Assembly (NCBI GenBank): GCA_963784065.1
Contig: CAWAQA010000009.1
Span: 465,097-529,096, forward strand
Direction: 5' to 3'
DNA length: 64,000 nt
From: CAWAQA01 sp963784065
GTDB taxonomy: Bacteria; Acidobacteriota; Vicinamibacteria; Vicinamibacterales; UBA2999
The notes below the pieces were generated by a model. The model saw only the letters and a program-made list of their open reading frames with translations, searched no databases and was not told the DNA's origin. Of this stretch, positions 33,190 through 42,200 are shown piece by piece (the first letter of the stretch is position 1; each line of letters opens with the position of its first letter). Both the position numbers and the translations under genes were made by a program.

Positions 33190-33220
33190 AGGCCGGCGTT
33201 CAGGCCGGCCAGGCCGACTT
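33184..33220. repeat. palindromic element family B, copy 2
   Basis: Contains GGTAGAGGCCGGC followed by TTCAGGCCGGCCAGGCCGAC. The GCCGGC blocks allow a hairpin. The similarity to 28081-28115 begins further left, in a CCCGA..CT.GGTA context. This copy ends the truncated kinase remnant, so the element may have inserted there or marks the deletion join. Confidence 0.6.
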
Positions 33221-33389
33221 CGCGCGCGACGATCGGCGCGCGCCACGAAAGGTGATGCCAGATGCCGGCATGCCGGAACGCGTCAACCGCCCTGCGGCAG
33301 CAATGTCATGACTTCATAACGCGCGTGCCGCGTATTCGGACAGTTTCCCGCTGGAATTCAGATTGCCCGAGGGGCAACGGAGCTCACCT

Positions 33390-34417
33390 GTGCGTCCTCT
33401 TCAAGGCGGCGCGGGTCGTGACGGCCTGCGCCCGGGCCTGACGATACTTTTCCTGTCGATCGTCGCGGCAACGGTCGTCGTATCCGCGCAAACCAGCCAG
33501 CTGCGTCTGGTATCGACGGCATGGCCGCCGTTCACGAACGCGCCCGGACAGCCGCGCTTTGCGCTCGACCTGGTCGAGGCCGCGCTCGGCCGGATCGGAC
33601 TCGGCGCGAACACGACGATCGTCGAGGCCGCGGGGTTTACGCCCTCGCTGCTCGGCGGCGAGTTCGACGGCAGCGGCGCGGCGTGGAAGGACCTCGAACG
33701 CGAACGCGTCCTGCTCTTCTCCCAACCGTATCTCGAGAATCGTCTGATACTCGTGGGGCGAACCGGCGCGGATGTCTCGGCAACCGCGCTCGGCGATCTC
33801 CCGGGCAAACGCATCGCGATAGTCGAAGGCTACTCGTACGGTGACGCCCTCGACAACGCCGGGCCGATGTTCGTCCGGTCGCGCAGCGAAGAAGACAGTC
33901 TCAGGTTGCTGCTCGACGGCAGCGTGGACTACACGCTCATGGACGAGCTCGTCGTGCAGAACATCGTCGACAACCACCCCATGGAAGCGCAAACGAGGCT
34001 GCAGATCGGTTCGACAGCCATGCTCACGCGGCAGCTCCATTTTGCCGTGAGGCGAACGCGTCCCGACGCGGCCTCGATCGTCGATCGCTTCAACGCCCAG
34101 CTGCGGGCCATGATTGCCGACCGCACTTACCATCGTCTCCTGCACCTGGCATGGATTCGGGCGGATGTCGACAGCGATGGTCTGGCCGAGTATGTGCCTT
34201 ACAGCGATCGGCCCGGCCCCCTGGAGCCTCAACGCGCATACTCCCTCTTCTCGACCGAACAACCTGTACGCCAGTCGCCCATGGTCAGCAGCGCTTCTAC
34301 GTCGGGGGGAATATGTATGCCGACTGGGCGGCCGTGCCGGAGAGCGTCAAGGGCTACGACTCGCAGTGGCCGGACCCGAGCCGCTCGACCGGCACGATTT
34401 TCCGCTTCACGTGGTGA
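33390..34417 (+). CDS. periplasmic solute-binding protein (SBP_bac_3-like), frameshifted near 3' end
   Basis: About 340 residues. The GTG at 33390 has GGAG seven bases upstream and starts a signal peptide ('PGLTILFLSIVAATVVVSAQ'). The mature protein has the amino-acid-binding-protein pattern: 'LRLVSTAWPPFTNAPGQPRF', 'FSQPYLENRLILVGRTGADV', 'DLPGKRIAIVEGYSYGDALD', 'LLLDGSVDYTLMDELVVQNI'. After a frame change near 34280 it ends 'NMYADWAAVPESVKGYDSQW'. No ABC permease or ATPase is adjacent, so it is an orphan binding protein. It might feed a sensor instead of a transporter. Confidence 0.75.
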
Positions 34418-34421
34418 TGGC

Positions 34422-34436
34422 TTGACGTCGCGTCAA
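34422..34436. promoter_or_regulatory. palindrome TTGACGTCGCGTCAA upstream of htpG
   Basis: A 15-base inverted repeat five bases beyond the binding-protein stop and about 167 bases before htpG. Its right half (CGTCAAC) pairs again with GTTGACG at about 34452-34458. It could be a terminator for the upstream gene or an operator for htpG. No T-run follows. The repeated TTGACG could also serve as a -35 element. Confidence 0.3.
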
Positions 34437-34602
34437 CGACTTTTCTCACGTAGTTGACGGAAAGCCCGGCAGCCCGGTCTCCGCCGGCACGGCCCGGAAT
34501 CCACCCGCGTGCATCGAGCCGTCCGACCCCGGCTGCCCCGTAGCGGCGGGCAATACCGCCCGGGCGTGCCAGGCGGCCTGCCGCCGTCGCTACAATGTCG
34601 GC

Positions 34603-36545
34603 ATGGATGCTACAGCGACACGCGAAACACTCGGGTTCCAGGCGGAGGTCAAGCAGCTCCTCCACCTGATGGTCCATTCGCTCTACGGCAATAAGGAAAT
34701 CTTCCTGCGCGAGCTCGTGTCGAACGCCTCGGACGCCGCCGACAAGCTGCGGTTCGAGGCGATCACCGACGCCGCGCTGTTCGAAGACGACCACGACGTG
34801 CGGATCCACGTCAGTTTCGATGCTGCCGCGCGGACCATCACCGTTTCCGACAACGGCATCGGCATGTCACGGCAGGAGGTGATCGACGAGATCGGGACGA
34901 TCGCCAAGTCCGGCACGCGCGAATTCGTCCAGCAGCTCACCGCCGAGCGCGCCAAGGACGCCAACCTGATCGGGCAGTTCGGTGTCGGATTCTATTCGGC
35001 CTTCATCGTTGCCGACCGGGTCACGCTGCTGACGCGCCGTGCCGGCCTGGCCGCCGACCACGGCGTGAAGTGGGAGAGCACGGGCGAAGGCGAGTACACG
35101 GTCGAGACGATCGAGAAGGCCACGCGCGGCACGGACGTCATCCTGCACCTGCGGCCCGAGGAGGACGAGCTGCTGTCGAGCGGGCGGTTGCGGGAGATCC
35201 TGCGCAAGTACTCGGACCACATCACCGTACCCATTCTCATGAAGAAGGAGACAGTGGGACGCGGACGCGAAGAAGCAGGTGCTCACCGACGAGGACGAGC
35301 AGATCAACCAGGCCTCAGCGCTGTGGGCCCGGCCCAAGTCGGAGATTACCGACGAGCAGTACGACGAGTTCTACAAGCACATCGCCCACGACTTCGAGCC
35401 GCCGCTCGCGCGCGTCCACGCGAAGGTCGAGGGCCGCCAGGAGTACACGCAGCTGTTCTTCATCCCGAAGCGGGCGCCATTCGACCTGTGGGATCGCGAG
35501 CAGCGCCACGGCATCAAGCTCTACGTCCGGCGCGTCTTCATCATGGACGACGCCGAGGACCTGATGCCGACGTACTTGCGGTTCGTTCGCGGCATCATCG
35601 ATTCGGCGGACCTGCCGCTGAACGTCTCGCGTGAGATCCTGCAGCAGTCGCGCGACGTACAGAACATCAAGGCGGCGTCGACCAAGCGCGTCCTCGGCCT
35701 GCTCGACGACCTCGCGGCGAAGGAGCCGGAGAAGTACGCCACGTTCTGGACCACCTTCGGCCGCGTGCTCAAGGAAGGCGCCGCCGAGGATACGGCGAAC
35801 CGCGAGCGCATTGCCAAGTTGCTGCGCTTTGCCTCGACGCACGACGGGACCGAGGCGCAGACCGTGTCGCTGGCCGACTACGTCGGCCGGATGAGAGAGG
35901 GCCAGGAGGCGATCTACTACATCACCGCGGACAGCTTCGCCGCCGCGCGGAACAGCCCGCACCTCGAGATCTTCCGCAAGCGCGGCGTCGAGGTGCTGCT
36001 GATGTACGACCGGATCGACGAGTGGGTCGTGTCGTCGCTCACCGAGTTCGAGGGCAAGCCGCTCCATTCGGTCGCGAAGGGTGATCTCGACCTGAGCAAG
36101 CTTGGTGGCGACGCGGCAAAGGAGGAAGCGGCGAAGCCGGGCGAGGACGAGAAGCCGCTGCTCGAGCGGATCCAGGCCGCACTGAAGGATCGGGCCAGCG
36201 CCGTGCGCACCACCGAGCGGCTGACCGAATCGCCGGCCTGTCTCGTCAGCGACGAGTACGGCATGAGCATGAATCTCGAGCGGATCCTGAAGGCCGCCGG
36301 CCAGAAGGTCTCCGGCACGAAGCCGGTGCTCGAGATCAACCCGTGGCACCCGATCGTCAAGCGCCTCAAAGCCGAGGCCGACGAGGCGCGCTTCGCCGAC
36401 TGGAGCCACATCCTGTTCGACCAGGCGATGCTTGCCGAGGGCGGACAGCTCGAGGATCCGGCCGGCTTCGTCAAGCGGCTGAACGAGCTGATCCTGACGC
36501 TGGCAGGCGAGGGGCCATCCAAGCATTTGGTTGCCCGGACAATAA
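34603..36545 (+). CDS. htpG: Hsp90-family chaperone HtpG, one internal frameshift
   Basis: An ATP-dependent cytosolic chaperone of about 640 residues, the usual length. The N-terminal ATPase is clear: 'ELVSNASDAADKLRFEAITD', 'VSDNGIGMSRQEVIDEIGTI', 'IGQFGVGFYSAFIVADRV'. The middle domain follows: 'FIPKRAPFDLWDREQRHGIK', 'GIIDSADLPLNVSREILQQS'. Removing one G from GGG at about 35255 restores 'KKETVDADAKKQVLTDED'. The C-terminal domain ends 'KRLNELILTLAGEG'. The main frame has no stop there and runs on antisense to tauD; a TAA in another frame at 36543-36545 is taken as the probable end. Confidence 0.9.
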
Positions 36546-36571
36546 AGACCGTCGTTTCCCGCATCGCGCGC

Positions 36572-37405
36572 TCAGCGCGGAGTATCGCCGGCGAGCGTGA
36601 CCCGGTGCATCACGCGTCGGTACCCGTGGTAGTCGTTGACCGGGTTGTGCAGCGTGCAGCGGTTGTCCCACAACGCGAGCGAGCCCGGCCGCCATGCGAA
36701 GCGGCACGTGAACTCGGGCCGCACCTGGTGATGGAACAGGAATTCCAGCAATGGAGCGCTCTCTGCCTCGGTCCACCCTTCGAAGCGGACCGTGTGCGCG
36801 CGGTTGACGTACAGGGCCTTGCGCCCGGTTTCCGGGTGCGTGCGGACCACTGGGTGGCGGGCAACGTACTCGCCGGCTGCGTCGGCGCGGCCGGCGCTGC
36901 GGACGCGGTCCTCCCGAGTGCGGGTGACGTCAGCTTTAGCCGAGGTGCCGACGCCGATGAGTCCATCGAGCACGCGCTTCAGCCCGTCGGAGAGAGTCTC
37001 GTAGGCGAGGTACTGGTTCGCGAACAGCGTGTCACCGCCGTACGGCGGGACCTCCTGCGCCAGGAGCAGCGTCGCCATCGGCGGGCGTTCAAGGTACGTC
37101 GTATCAGAGTGCCACACTCCGCCGAAATTGAGCGTCTCGTGTTCCAGCTTGATCACGGGAGTGATGCAGGGGAAGCCATCCAGGCCCTTGACGAATGGAT
37201 ACTCGACCGGCTGGCCGAACACGGAGGCGAGCGCCATCAGCCTCTCGGGCGCCAGTTGCTGGTCGCGAAAGAAAATGACGAGGTACTCGAGCCAGGCGGC
37301 TCGGATCTGCGCGGTTGCGTCGGCAGACAGCGGTTTGGCGAAATCGATCCCGTGGAGCTCGGCACCGAGGGCGCCGGACACGCGTTTGACCTCCAACGCA
37401 TTCAT
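36572..37405 (-). CDS. TauD/TfdA family 2-oxoglutarate-dependent dioxygenase
   Basis: An intact 277-residue non-haem iron(II) dioxygenase. The metal site is HxD in 'GGVWHSDTTYLERPPMATLL' (about residue 98). The distal His is in 'LWDNRCTLHNPVNDYHGYRR', and the 2-oxoglutarate Arg is in 'RRVMHRVTLAGDTPR'. It is the size of TauD (taurine dioxygenase) and TfdA (2,4-D dioxygenase). The substrate cannot be told from sequence alone. It follows an MFS transporter gene by 15 bases, so the pair may import and oxidise the same small organic acid or sulfonate. Confidence 0.9.
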   Translation of the reverse strand: MNALEVKRVSGALGAELHGIDFAKPLSADATAQIRAAWLEYLVIFFRDQQLAPERLMALASVFGQPVEYPFVKGLDGFPCITPVIKLEHETLNFGGVWHSDTTYLERPPMATLLLAQEVPPYGGDTLFANQYLAYETLSDGLKRVLDGLIGVGTSAKADVTRTREDRVRSAGRADAAGEYVARHPVVRTHPETGRKALYVNRAHTVRFEGWTEAESAPLLEFLFHHQVRPEFTCRFAWRPGSLALWDNRCTLHNPVNDYHGYRRVMHRVTLAGDTPR

Positions 37406-37420
37406 TCGCCTGCTGTCTCC

Positions 37421-38726
37421 CTACGCAGACGCAAGCGCCGCGCGACGCGTCGCGAACTGCCGGCGGCCGGCGACGTAGATCACGGCGCCGATCATCGTCA
37501 TGAGACCAACCGCGCCCACTGCGGACAGCCAGATCCCCTGGTACTCGCGCAGCGCCGTGCGGTCACCGCCGCTCATCGCGACGCCGAGATACCCGCTGAA
37601 GGCGAGTACCGTCGCGCCAACGATCTGCCCGAGCGTGTTGATGAACGCGAAGACGGACGCCGTCTTCTGCGGTCCGTAGGTCTCGCTGATCGAGGCAGTG
37701 ATGAGGGGAAAGGAGTTCGCCGCCGGGGCGAGCAGGAACGCAACCAAGCCGATGAGCCAGATCGCGGTGACGCGCATGGAGAGCACCTGGAACGAGACGA
37801 TCGCGACAACCAGGCAGCCGATGACCATCGCGATGCGCGACACGCCACGCCGCACCAGCGCGTCGGAGACCGAGCCCGAAAGCGGTACGCCGACTCCCCG
37901 CCCGAGTAACGAGGTACACGACCATGGCGAGAAAGCCGCCGGCGACGGCTGCTCCGTTGACGTCGTAGCCGTACGCGGTGATGTAGACATCGGTGCAGTA
38001 GAGAGCGATCCACGCCTGCGCGGTGCGCATGGCAATCACCTGCGCGCAGAAGAGTGCCGCGTAGCACCACAGCAGCGCGTCGGGCAGCATGTCGCGCGTG
38101 AATGGGTGCCGGGTCGTGGCCTGCGTCCGCGGTGGCGCCGACCGGAGGAACACGAGCGACACGATGCCGATCGCCGCAATCGCGACCGCCATCATTGACG
38201 TTGCATTCCGCCAGCCCGACGCAAAGTGGATCGAGAGCACCGGGAGCAGGAAAAATGCCGTGCTCTCGCCGAGCGCCCCTCCAAGGCCACCGAGCAGTCC
38301 CTGGCTGAGCCCGCGCTCGTTCGGCGGAAACCATCGCGCGAGCGCACCCGCGACCGCGACGTAGGCCGCTGCGCCGGCGGCGCCCGCCGCGACCCGCCAG
38401 AACAGAAGCGCCGCCTCGGACTGGCTGGTAGCGAAGCCGGCCATGGCGCCCGCGGTCAGCAACATGCCGGCCGCCGCAATCCCGCGGCTCCCGAACCTGT
38501 CGGAGGCGATGCCCCAAGGCAGCTGAAACAGGGCGTAGGCATAGAAGAACACGGATCCAAGCAGCCCCAGCGCCGCCGTGTCGAGTTCAAAATCGGCCGC
38601 GATGAACTTCTGTACGCCGGTGTAATTCTGGCGTGCGAACTGGCTCGTCGCGTAGGTCAGCACGGCGAACAGCAGCACCACCCAACGGTATGCCGCCCTT
38701 GACGTGACGCCAGGCTGGAGATTCAT
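37421..38726 (-). CDS. MFS transporter, one frameshift
   Basis: About 430 residues with roughly twelve membrane segments. The family loop motif between segments 2 and 3 is 'GIASDRFGSRGIAAAGMLLT', and the second half carries the related 'GSVSDALVRRGVSRIAMVIG'. The N-terminus is 'YRWVVLLFAVLTYATSQFAR' and continues 'QNYTGVQKFIAADFELD'. This resembles the anion:cation (ACS) group that moves organic anions. One frame change near 37900 is needed. It starts at ATG 38726 and lies directly before the TauD-type gene, so the two probably form an operon. Confidence 0.85.
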
Positions 38727-38887
38727 CCGTCCCCCAATCGACCGACCAATATATAGGAACTACGTCAGTCGAATGAGCCAGGCGGTCATCGCGCCGTGAG
38801 GCATCGACGGCGTCAGCGGAACAGCCGGCCGACAAGGTCGACGCTTGCCGTCCTCGTTTCCATGCGATACGACAAGCGCCAACGCAA

Positions 38888-39808
38888 TCAGATGGGAGCC
38901 TTCAACCGGCCATCGGAGCGCGGTGCCCGGGTCCGTTCGTTCATTTCTTCTTCGGCGGCCGTCCGCGCCCCTTCGCGCCTCGGCCCTGTTCGTCCGCCGA
39001 ATACCGCTCGCCTCTTACGTGCCCGTACGACCGAGACCGATGCCGCAAGGGGGTACGATTCGCAGCTTACGTCGCCGCATACAACGACCGTTGCGAGGAC
39101 CGTGGCCGGTCCCCGTTCGAATAGTCCAACCCGAGGAACGGGGCGTGTCGTCCAGCGTGTTCGGCCGTTGCAATTGATTTCACTGAAGGGAAAACTGGCC
39201 CACGTCGGCTGACGACGATCTTTCGGGCCTTTTCGAACCGTTTGCGTTACTTCGCCACCGATGAAGACCACCGACGGTTGTGAACACGTGATGGAACCCC
39301 GTAGTGTCAGAAGGCCGGGCTGACGGAGACTCGCCACCGATTCGACACGGAGCTGCGGCAGCTCACGTGCCGTCGCCACGGTGAACACGAGATCACCGCC
39401 AGGCCCGCTTGCGAACGATCCGACCATGAACAGATACGTCACCCCCGCGACCACGCTCAGGCGCAGCTCGGACTGCACGGTGTCACCTGTGTCGTCGTTG
39501 CACGCGATGGCGAGGATCCCCGCCGCATCCTGGATATAGGCCGACAGCGTCGTGTCATAGCTGCTGCCGAATGTGCTAATCGCGAGCTCGGCATCTTCCT
39601 CCGCGACGAACGAGTACCATACGGTCGCACCTTGTCCTGCACAGTCCGGGTCGCTAGGGGCGGTCGTTGCGTCCCGCGTGTCGATCGCGTTGACGAAGGG
39701 CAAGACGTCGATTCGGGTCGCCCGGCGCACGTTATCGTTCGAGGGGACGCTCGCGAAGAGGGGACAACTGATCAGGGACATGCCGATGGCGGCAATAAGC
39801 GTACGCAT
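38888..39808 (-). CDS. secreted protein with PPC (pre-peptidase C-terminal) domain
   Basis: 306 residues, intact. The signal peptide is at 1-19 ('MRTLIAAIGMSLISCPLFAS'). A PPC-type beta-sandwich covers about 22-150 ('SNDNVRRATRID', 'GATVWYSFVAEEDAELAIST', 'YDTTLSAYIQDAAGILAIAC', 'GVTYLFMVGSFASGPGGDLV'). The second half (150-306) is a Cys-containing region with a basic, disordered tail and no recognised domain. PPC domains often bind matrices or accompany secreted enzymes. No catalytic domain is present here. Confidence 0.75.
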   Translation of the reverse strand: MRTLIAAIGMSLISCPLFASVPSNDNVRRATRIDVLPFVNAIDTRDATTAPSDPDCAGQGATVWYSFVAEEDAELAISTFGSSYDTTLSAYIQDAAGILAIACNDDTGDTVQSELRLSVVAGVTYLFMVGSFASGPGGDLVFTVATARELPQLRVESVASLRQPGLLTLRGSITCSQPSVVFIGGEVTQTVRKGPKDRRQPTWASFPFSEINCNGRTRWTTRPVPRVGLFERGPATVLATVVVCGDVSCESYPLAASVSVVRARKRRAVFGGRTGPRREGARTAAEEEMNERTRAPRSDGRLKAPI

Positions 39809-39924
39809 TGCTACTTACCTTTCCTGCCGGGTTTTCGTGTGGACATCCGCGAAATAGCAATTGGGTCGTGGATGTAATCCAGCGCCCCGATCCAGGGGAC
39901 TAGCGGAGGTCGCGATACAGAAGG

Positions 39925-40085
39925 CAGCGGCCGTGGCAGCGAGGAAATTGAGGAATTTCTTGTACTCAGCGTCGGCGACGTGGAAGACGCGGGCAGTACC
40001 TCTTGTAGCTGCCGCACGTTGCTTCCAGTCCCTTGCGGATCACTTCGCGCAGGCGGAGGTCAGTCACGCCGCGCAAGCGATGACC
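39925..40085 (-). pseudogene. degenerate duplicate of the sigma-54 activator's C-terminal domain
   Basis: Directly beyond the stop of the sigma-54 activator, the same strand encodes 'TDLRLREVIRKGLEATCGSY' and, after a frame change, 'ARVFHVADAEYKKFLNFLAA'. These match the activator's own last 55 residues ('TDLKALIEIGLRKSGGNYRV', 'TRMFNMSASDYKKFLNFLRK'). The match is colinear, including spacing. It reads as a partial tandem duplication that has decayed, or the tail of a deleted paralogous gene. Confidence 0.65.
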
Positions 40086-40086
40086 G

Positions 40087-41196
40087 CTAGCGATAGTTGC
40101 GGAACGGAAGGAGGCATTCATGCTTCCGCAAGAAGTTGAGGAACTTCTTGTAATCGGACGCGCTCATGTTGAACATGCGCGTGAGGACCCGATAGTTGCC
40201 TCCTGACTTGCGCAGGCCGATTTCGATCAGCGCCTTGAGGTCCGTGCGAGTCAGATCGCGGTTCATGAATGGCTGATACACGACATCCCAGAACGACGCC
40301 CCGCGTGCCAGGTGGTCGTACAGCATGTCGGCGGTCGAGCGACGGCGGTCGCGCGTCGGGCGTACAGGCAAGGTCTGCGTCTCGCGCACGATCTCGGGAG
40401 GCAAGTCGGCCAGCCCTATCGTGTCATGCGGGGAATTGATGACGAGGCGCTGCACGACGTTATCGAGCTGTCGCACGTTGCCCGGCCACCTGAAGGCTTC
40501 GAAGGCAGCGCGCACCTCCGGCGCGAGTCGCCGCGGGCGCGCCGGGTCGGCGTGACGCGCCAGGAAATGGTCCGTCAACGGGAGGATCTCGTCCGCCCGG
40601 TCACGCAGCGGCGGCACGTGCACACGCATCACGTTCAGCCGGTAATACAGGTCGGAGCGGAACTGGCCGCGGTCCGTCATCTCCTGCAGATCGCGGTTGG
40701 TGGCGGCCACGACGCGGCAATCCACCCTGCCCGTCCACTGATCCGCGCCGACCTTCTGGACCTCGCCGTTCTCCAGCACCCGCAGCAGCAGGCCCTGCAT
40801 GCGCAGCGTCATCTCCCCCACCTCGTCCAGGAACAGCGTGCCGGTGTGGGCCATCTCGAACTTGCCAGGCTTGTCGCGATACGCGCCGGTGAAGCTCCCT
40901 TTGACATGGCCAAACAGCTCGGATTCGAGCAGTGTTTCCGGCAATCCGGCGCAATTGACGGCCACGAACGGGCGATTCGCCCGCGGGCTGCAGGTGTGGA
41001 TGTAGCTCGCGACCAGCTCCTTGCCAACGCCGGTCTCGCCTGTGACCAGCACGGCGGCACTCGTTGACGCGGCTCGTCTCGCTTGCTTGAGGACTTCGGC
41101 AAAGGTCGGACCGCCGATGAGCTCGTGCATGACCGGATCGTGTTTCGTATCCGCGACGGGATGATGAACAAAGGATGTGCTCGACCTCACTGTCAT
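40087..41196 (-). CDS. sigma-54-dependent transcriptional activator, no sensor domain
   Basis: About 369 residues from ATG 41196. The AAA+ core is complete: Walker A 'VLVTGETGVGKELVASYIHT', the sigma-54 contact loop as GSFTGA in 'GHVKGSFTGAYRDKPGKFEM', Walker B 'GTLFLDEVGEMTLRMQGLLL', sensor region 'DCRVVAATNRDLQEM', 'FRWPGNVRQLDNVVQRLVIN'. There is almost no N-terminal regulatory domain. The C-terminus ('DLTRTDLKALIEIGLRKSGG', 'NYRVLTRMFNMSASDYKKFL') replaces the normal Fis HTH and is duplicated next door. The gene diverges from a BTAD regulator, with about 200 bases between. Confidence 0.85.
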   Translation of the reverse strand: MTVRSSTSFVHHPVADTKHDPVMHELIGGPTFAEVLKQARRAASTSAAVLVTGETGVGKELVASYIHTCSPRANRPFVAVNCAGLPETLLESELFGHVKGSFTGAYRDKPGKFEMAHTGTLFLDEVGEMTLRMQGLLLRVLENGEVQKVGADQWTGRVDCRVVAATNRDLQEMTDRGQFRSDLYYRLNVMRVHVPPLRDRADEILPLTDHFLARHADPARPRRLAPEVRAAFEAFRWPGNVRQLDNVVQRLVINSPHDTIGLADLPPEIVRETQTLPVRPTRDRRRSTADMLYDHLARGASFWDVVYQPFMNRDLTRTDLKALIEIGLRKSGGNYRVLTRMFNMSASDYKKFLNFLRKHECLLPFRNYR

Positions 41197-41399
41197 GTTG
41201 GTTCTCAGCTTTCCATGCGTCCGCGCAGTGTCTTTTGGAGTACCAAACGACAGTGCCTCCGGCGAAAATTGCGACGTCAGCTTATCCTTTTTCCGCGGTC
41301 CGGACGACACTAGGGCCATCAACGGCGCGTCAAAAACGTCATTCTGACGGCTCGAGCATCACAAGGGCGCATGGGTATGCGTCCTGCACCATCGGCCGC

Positions 41400-42200
41400 G
41401 TGAGGGCCGGACGGTTGCGTCTGGGTACTTATGGCGGGTTCAAACTGATCCGTGCGCGCGGGTTGGGCCGATTGCCGCTTCGCGGGAAGAAAATCCAGGC
41501 ACTCTGCGCGTATTTGACGCTGATCGGAGGAACCGCCGAGCGCGAGTCGCTGCGGACCCTGCTCTGGGGCGACGTGGATCCGAAGGCTGGCCGCCACAGC
41601 CTCAGCCAAACCTTGTCGCAGCTCCGGGCGCAGCTTGGCGTCGTGCATCCGCTACCTGTCGTGTTTTCGTACGATACGGTAAGTTTGGCTCCTCAGCTCA
41701 TCAAGGCAGACCTGGATGCGGTCGAGCGCCTGCTCAGGCGCAATACTCCGGAATCGCTCCAGCTGGCCTGCCGTCTCTCGTCCGGCGAATTTCTCGCGGG
41801 GATGGATCTTCAGGAATCAGGGTTCGCAGAGTGGGTCGGCGCGCAACGTGGGCGCGCGCGCGGTCTCGCCTTCGATTCGCATTGGCGGTGTGCGATGATG
41901 GCAGTCGCGCGCGGCAGAAACGTCGACGCCCTCCTGTCGGCTCTCCGGCTCGTCGAAATCGACCCGCTCAACGAACATGGGCATCTGCTGTTGGCTATCT
42001 TGTACGCGGATCAAGGTCAGGTTGGCGCAGCGCTGCGTCAGTACCATGCGTGCGCCCATTTACTCGAGACCGCACTGGGAAGAAAGCCCGGCGCGGAAAT
42101 GGAAGAGCTCCGCCTGCAATTGCTCGCGTCGCCTGAAGCCTCGTTCACTCGGGCGACCGACATCGCGGCAGATCTCCACCGACGCCGACAAGGCGACTAG
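41400..42200 (+). CDS. BTAD/SARP-type transcriptional regulator
   Basis: About 266 residues. A winged-helix N-terminus at 1-95 ('LGTYGGFKLIRARGLGRLPL', 'LRGKKIQALCAYLTLIGGTA', 'LSQTLSQLRAQLG') is followed by a bacterial transcriptional activation domain of TPR type at 110-255 ('LSALRLVEIDPLNEHGHLLL', 'GQVGAALRQYHACAHLLETA'). The GTG at 41400 fits the domain boundary; no in-frame ATG lies close. The layout matches SARP regulators. Its TAG stop shares the CTAG tetranucleotide with the stop of the opposite gene. Confidence 0.8.
   Translation: MRAGRLRLGTYGGFKLIRARGLGRLPLRGKKIQALCAYLTLIGGTAERESLRTLLWGDVDPKAGRHSLSQTLSQLRAQLGVVHPLPVVFSYDTVSLAPQLIKADLDAVERLLRRNTPESLQLACRLSSGEFLAGMDLQESGFAEWVGAQRGRARGLAFDSHWRCAMMAVARGRNVDALLSALRLVEIDPLNEHGHLLLAILYADQGQVGAALRQYHACAHLLETALGRKPGAEMEELRLQLLASPEASFTRATDIAADLHRRRQGD

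Noticed and set aside
35279..37909. An 876-codon open frame that could be taken as a single HtpG fusion protein
   Set aside because: Residues after about 36525 are antisense to the well-supported TauD and MFS genes and match no family; high GC keeps antisense frames open.
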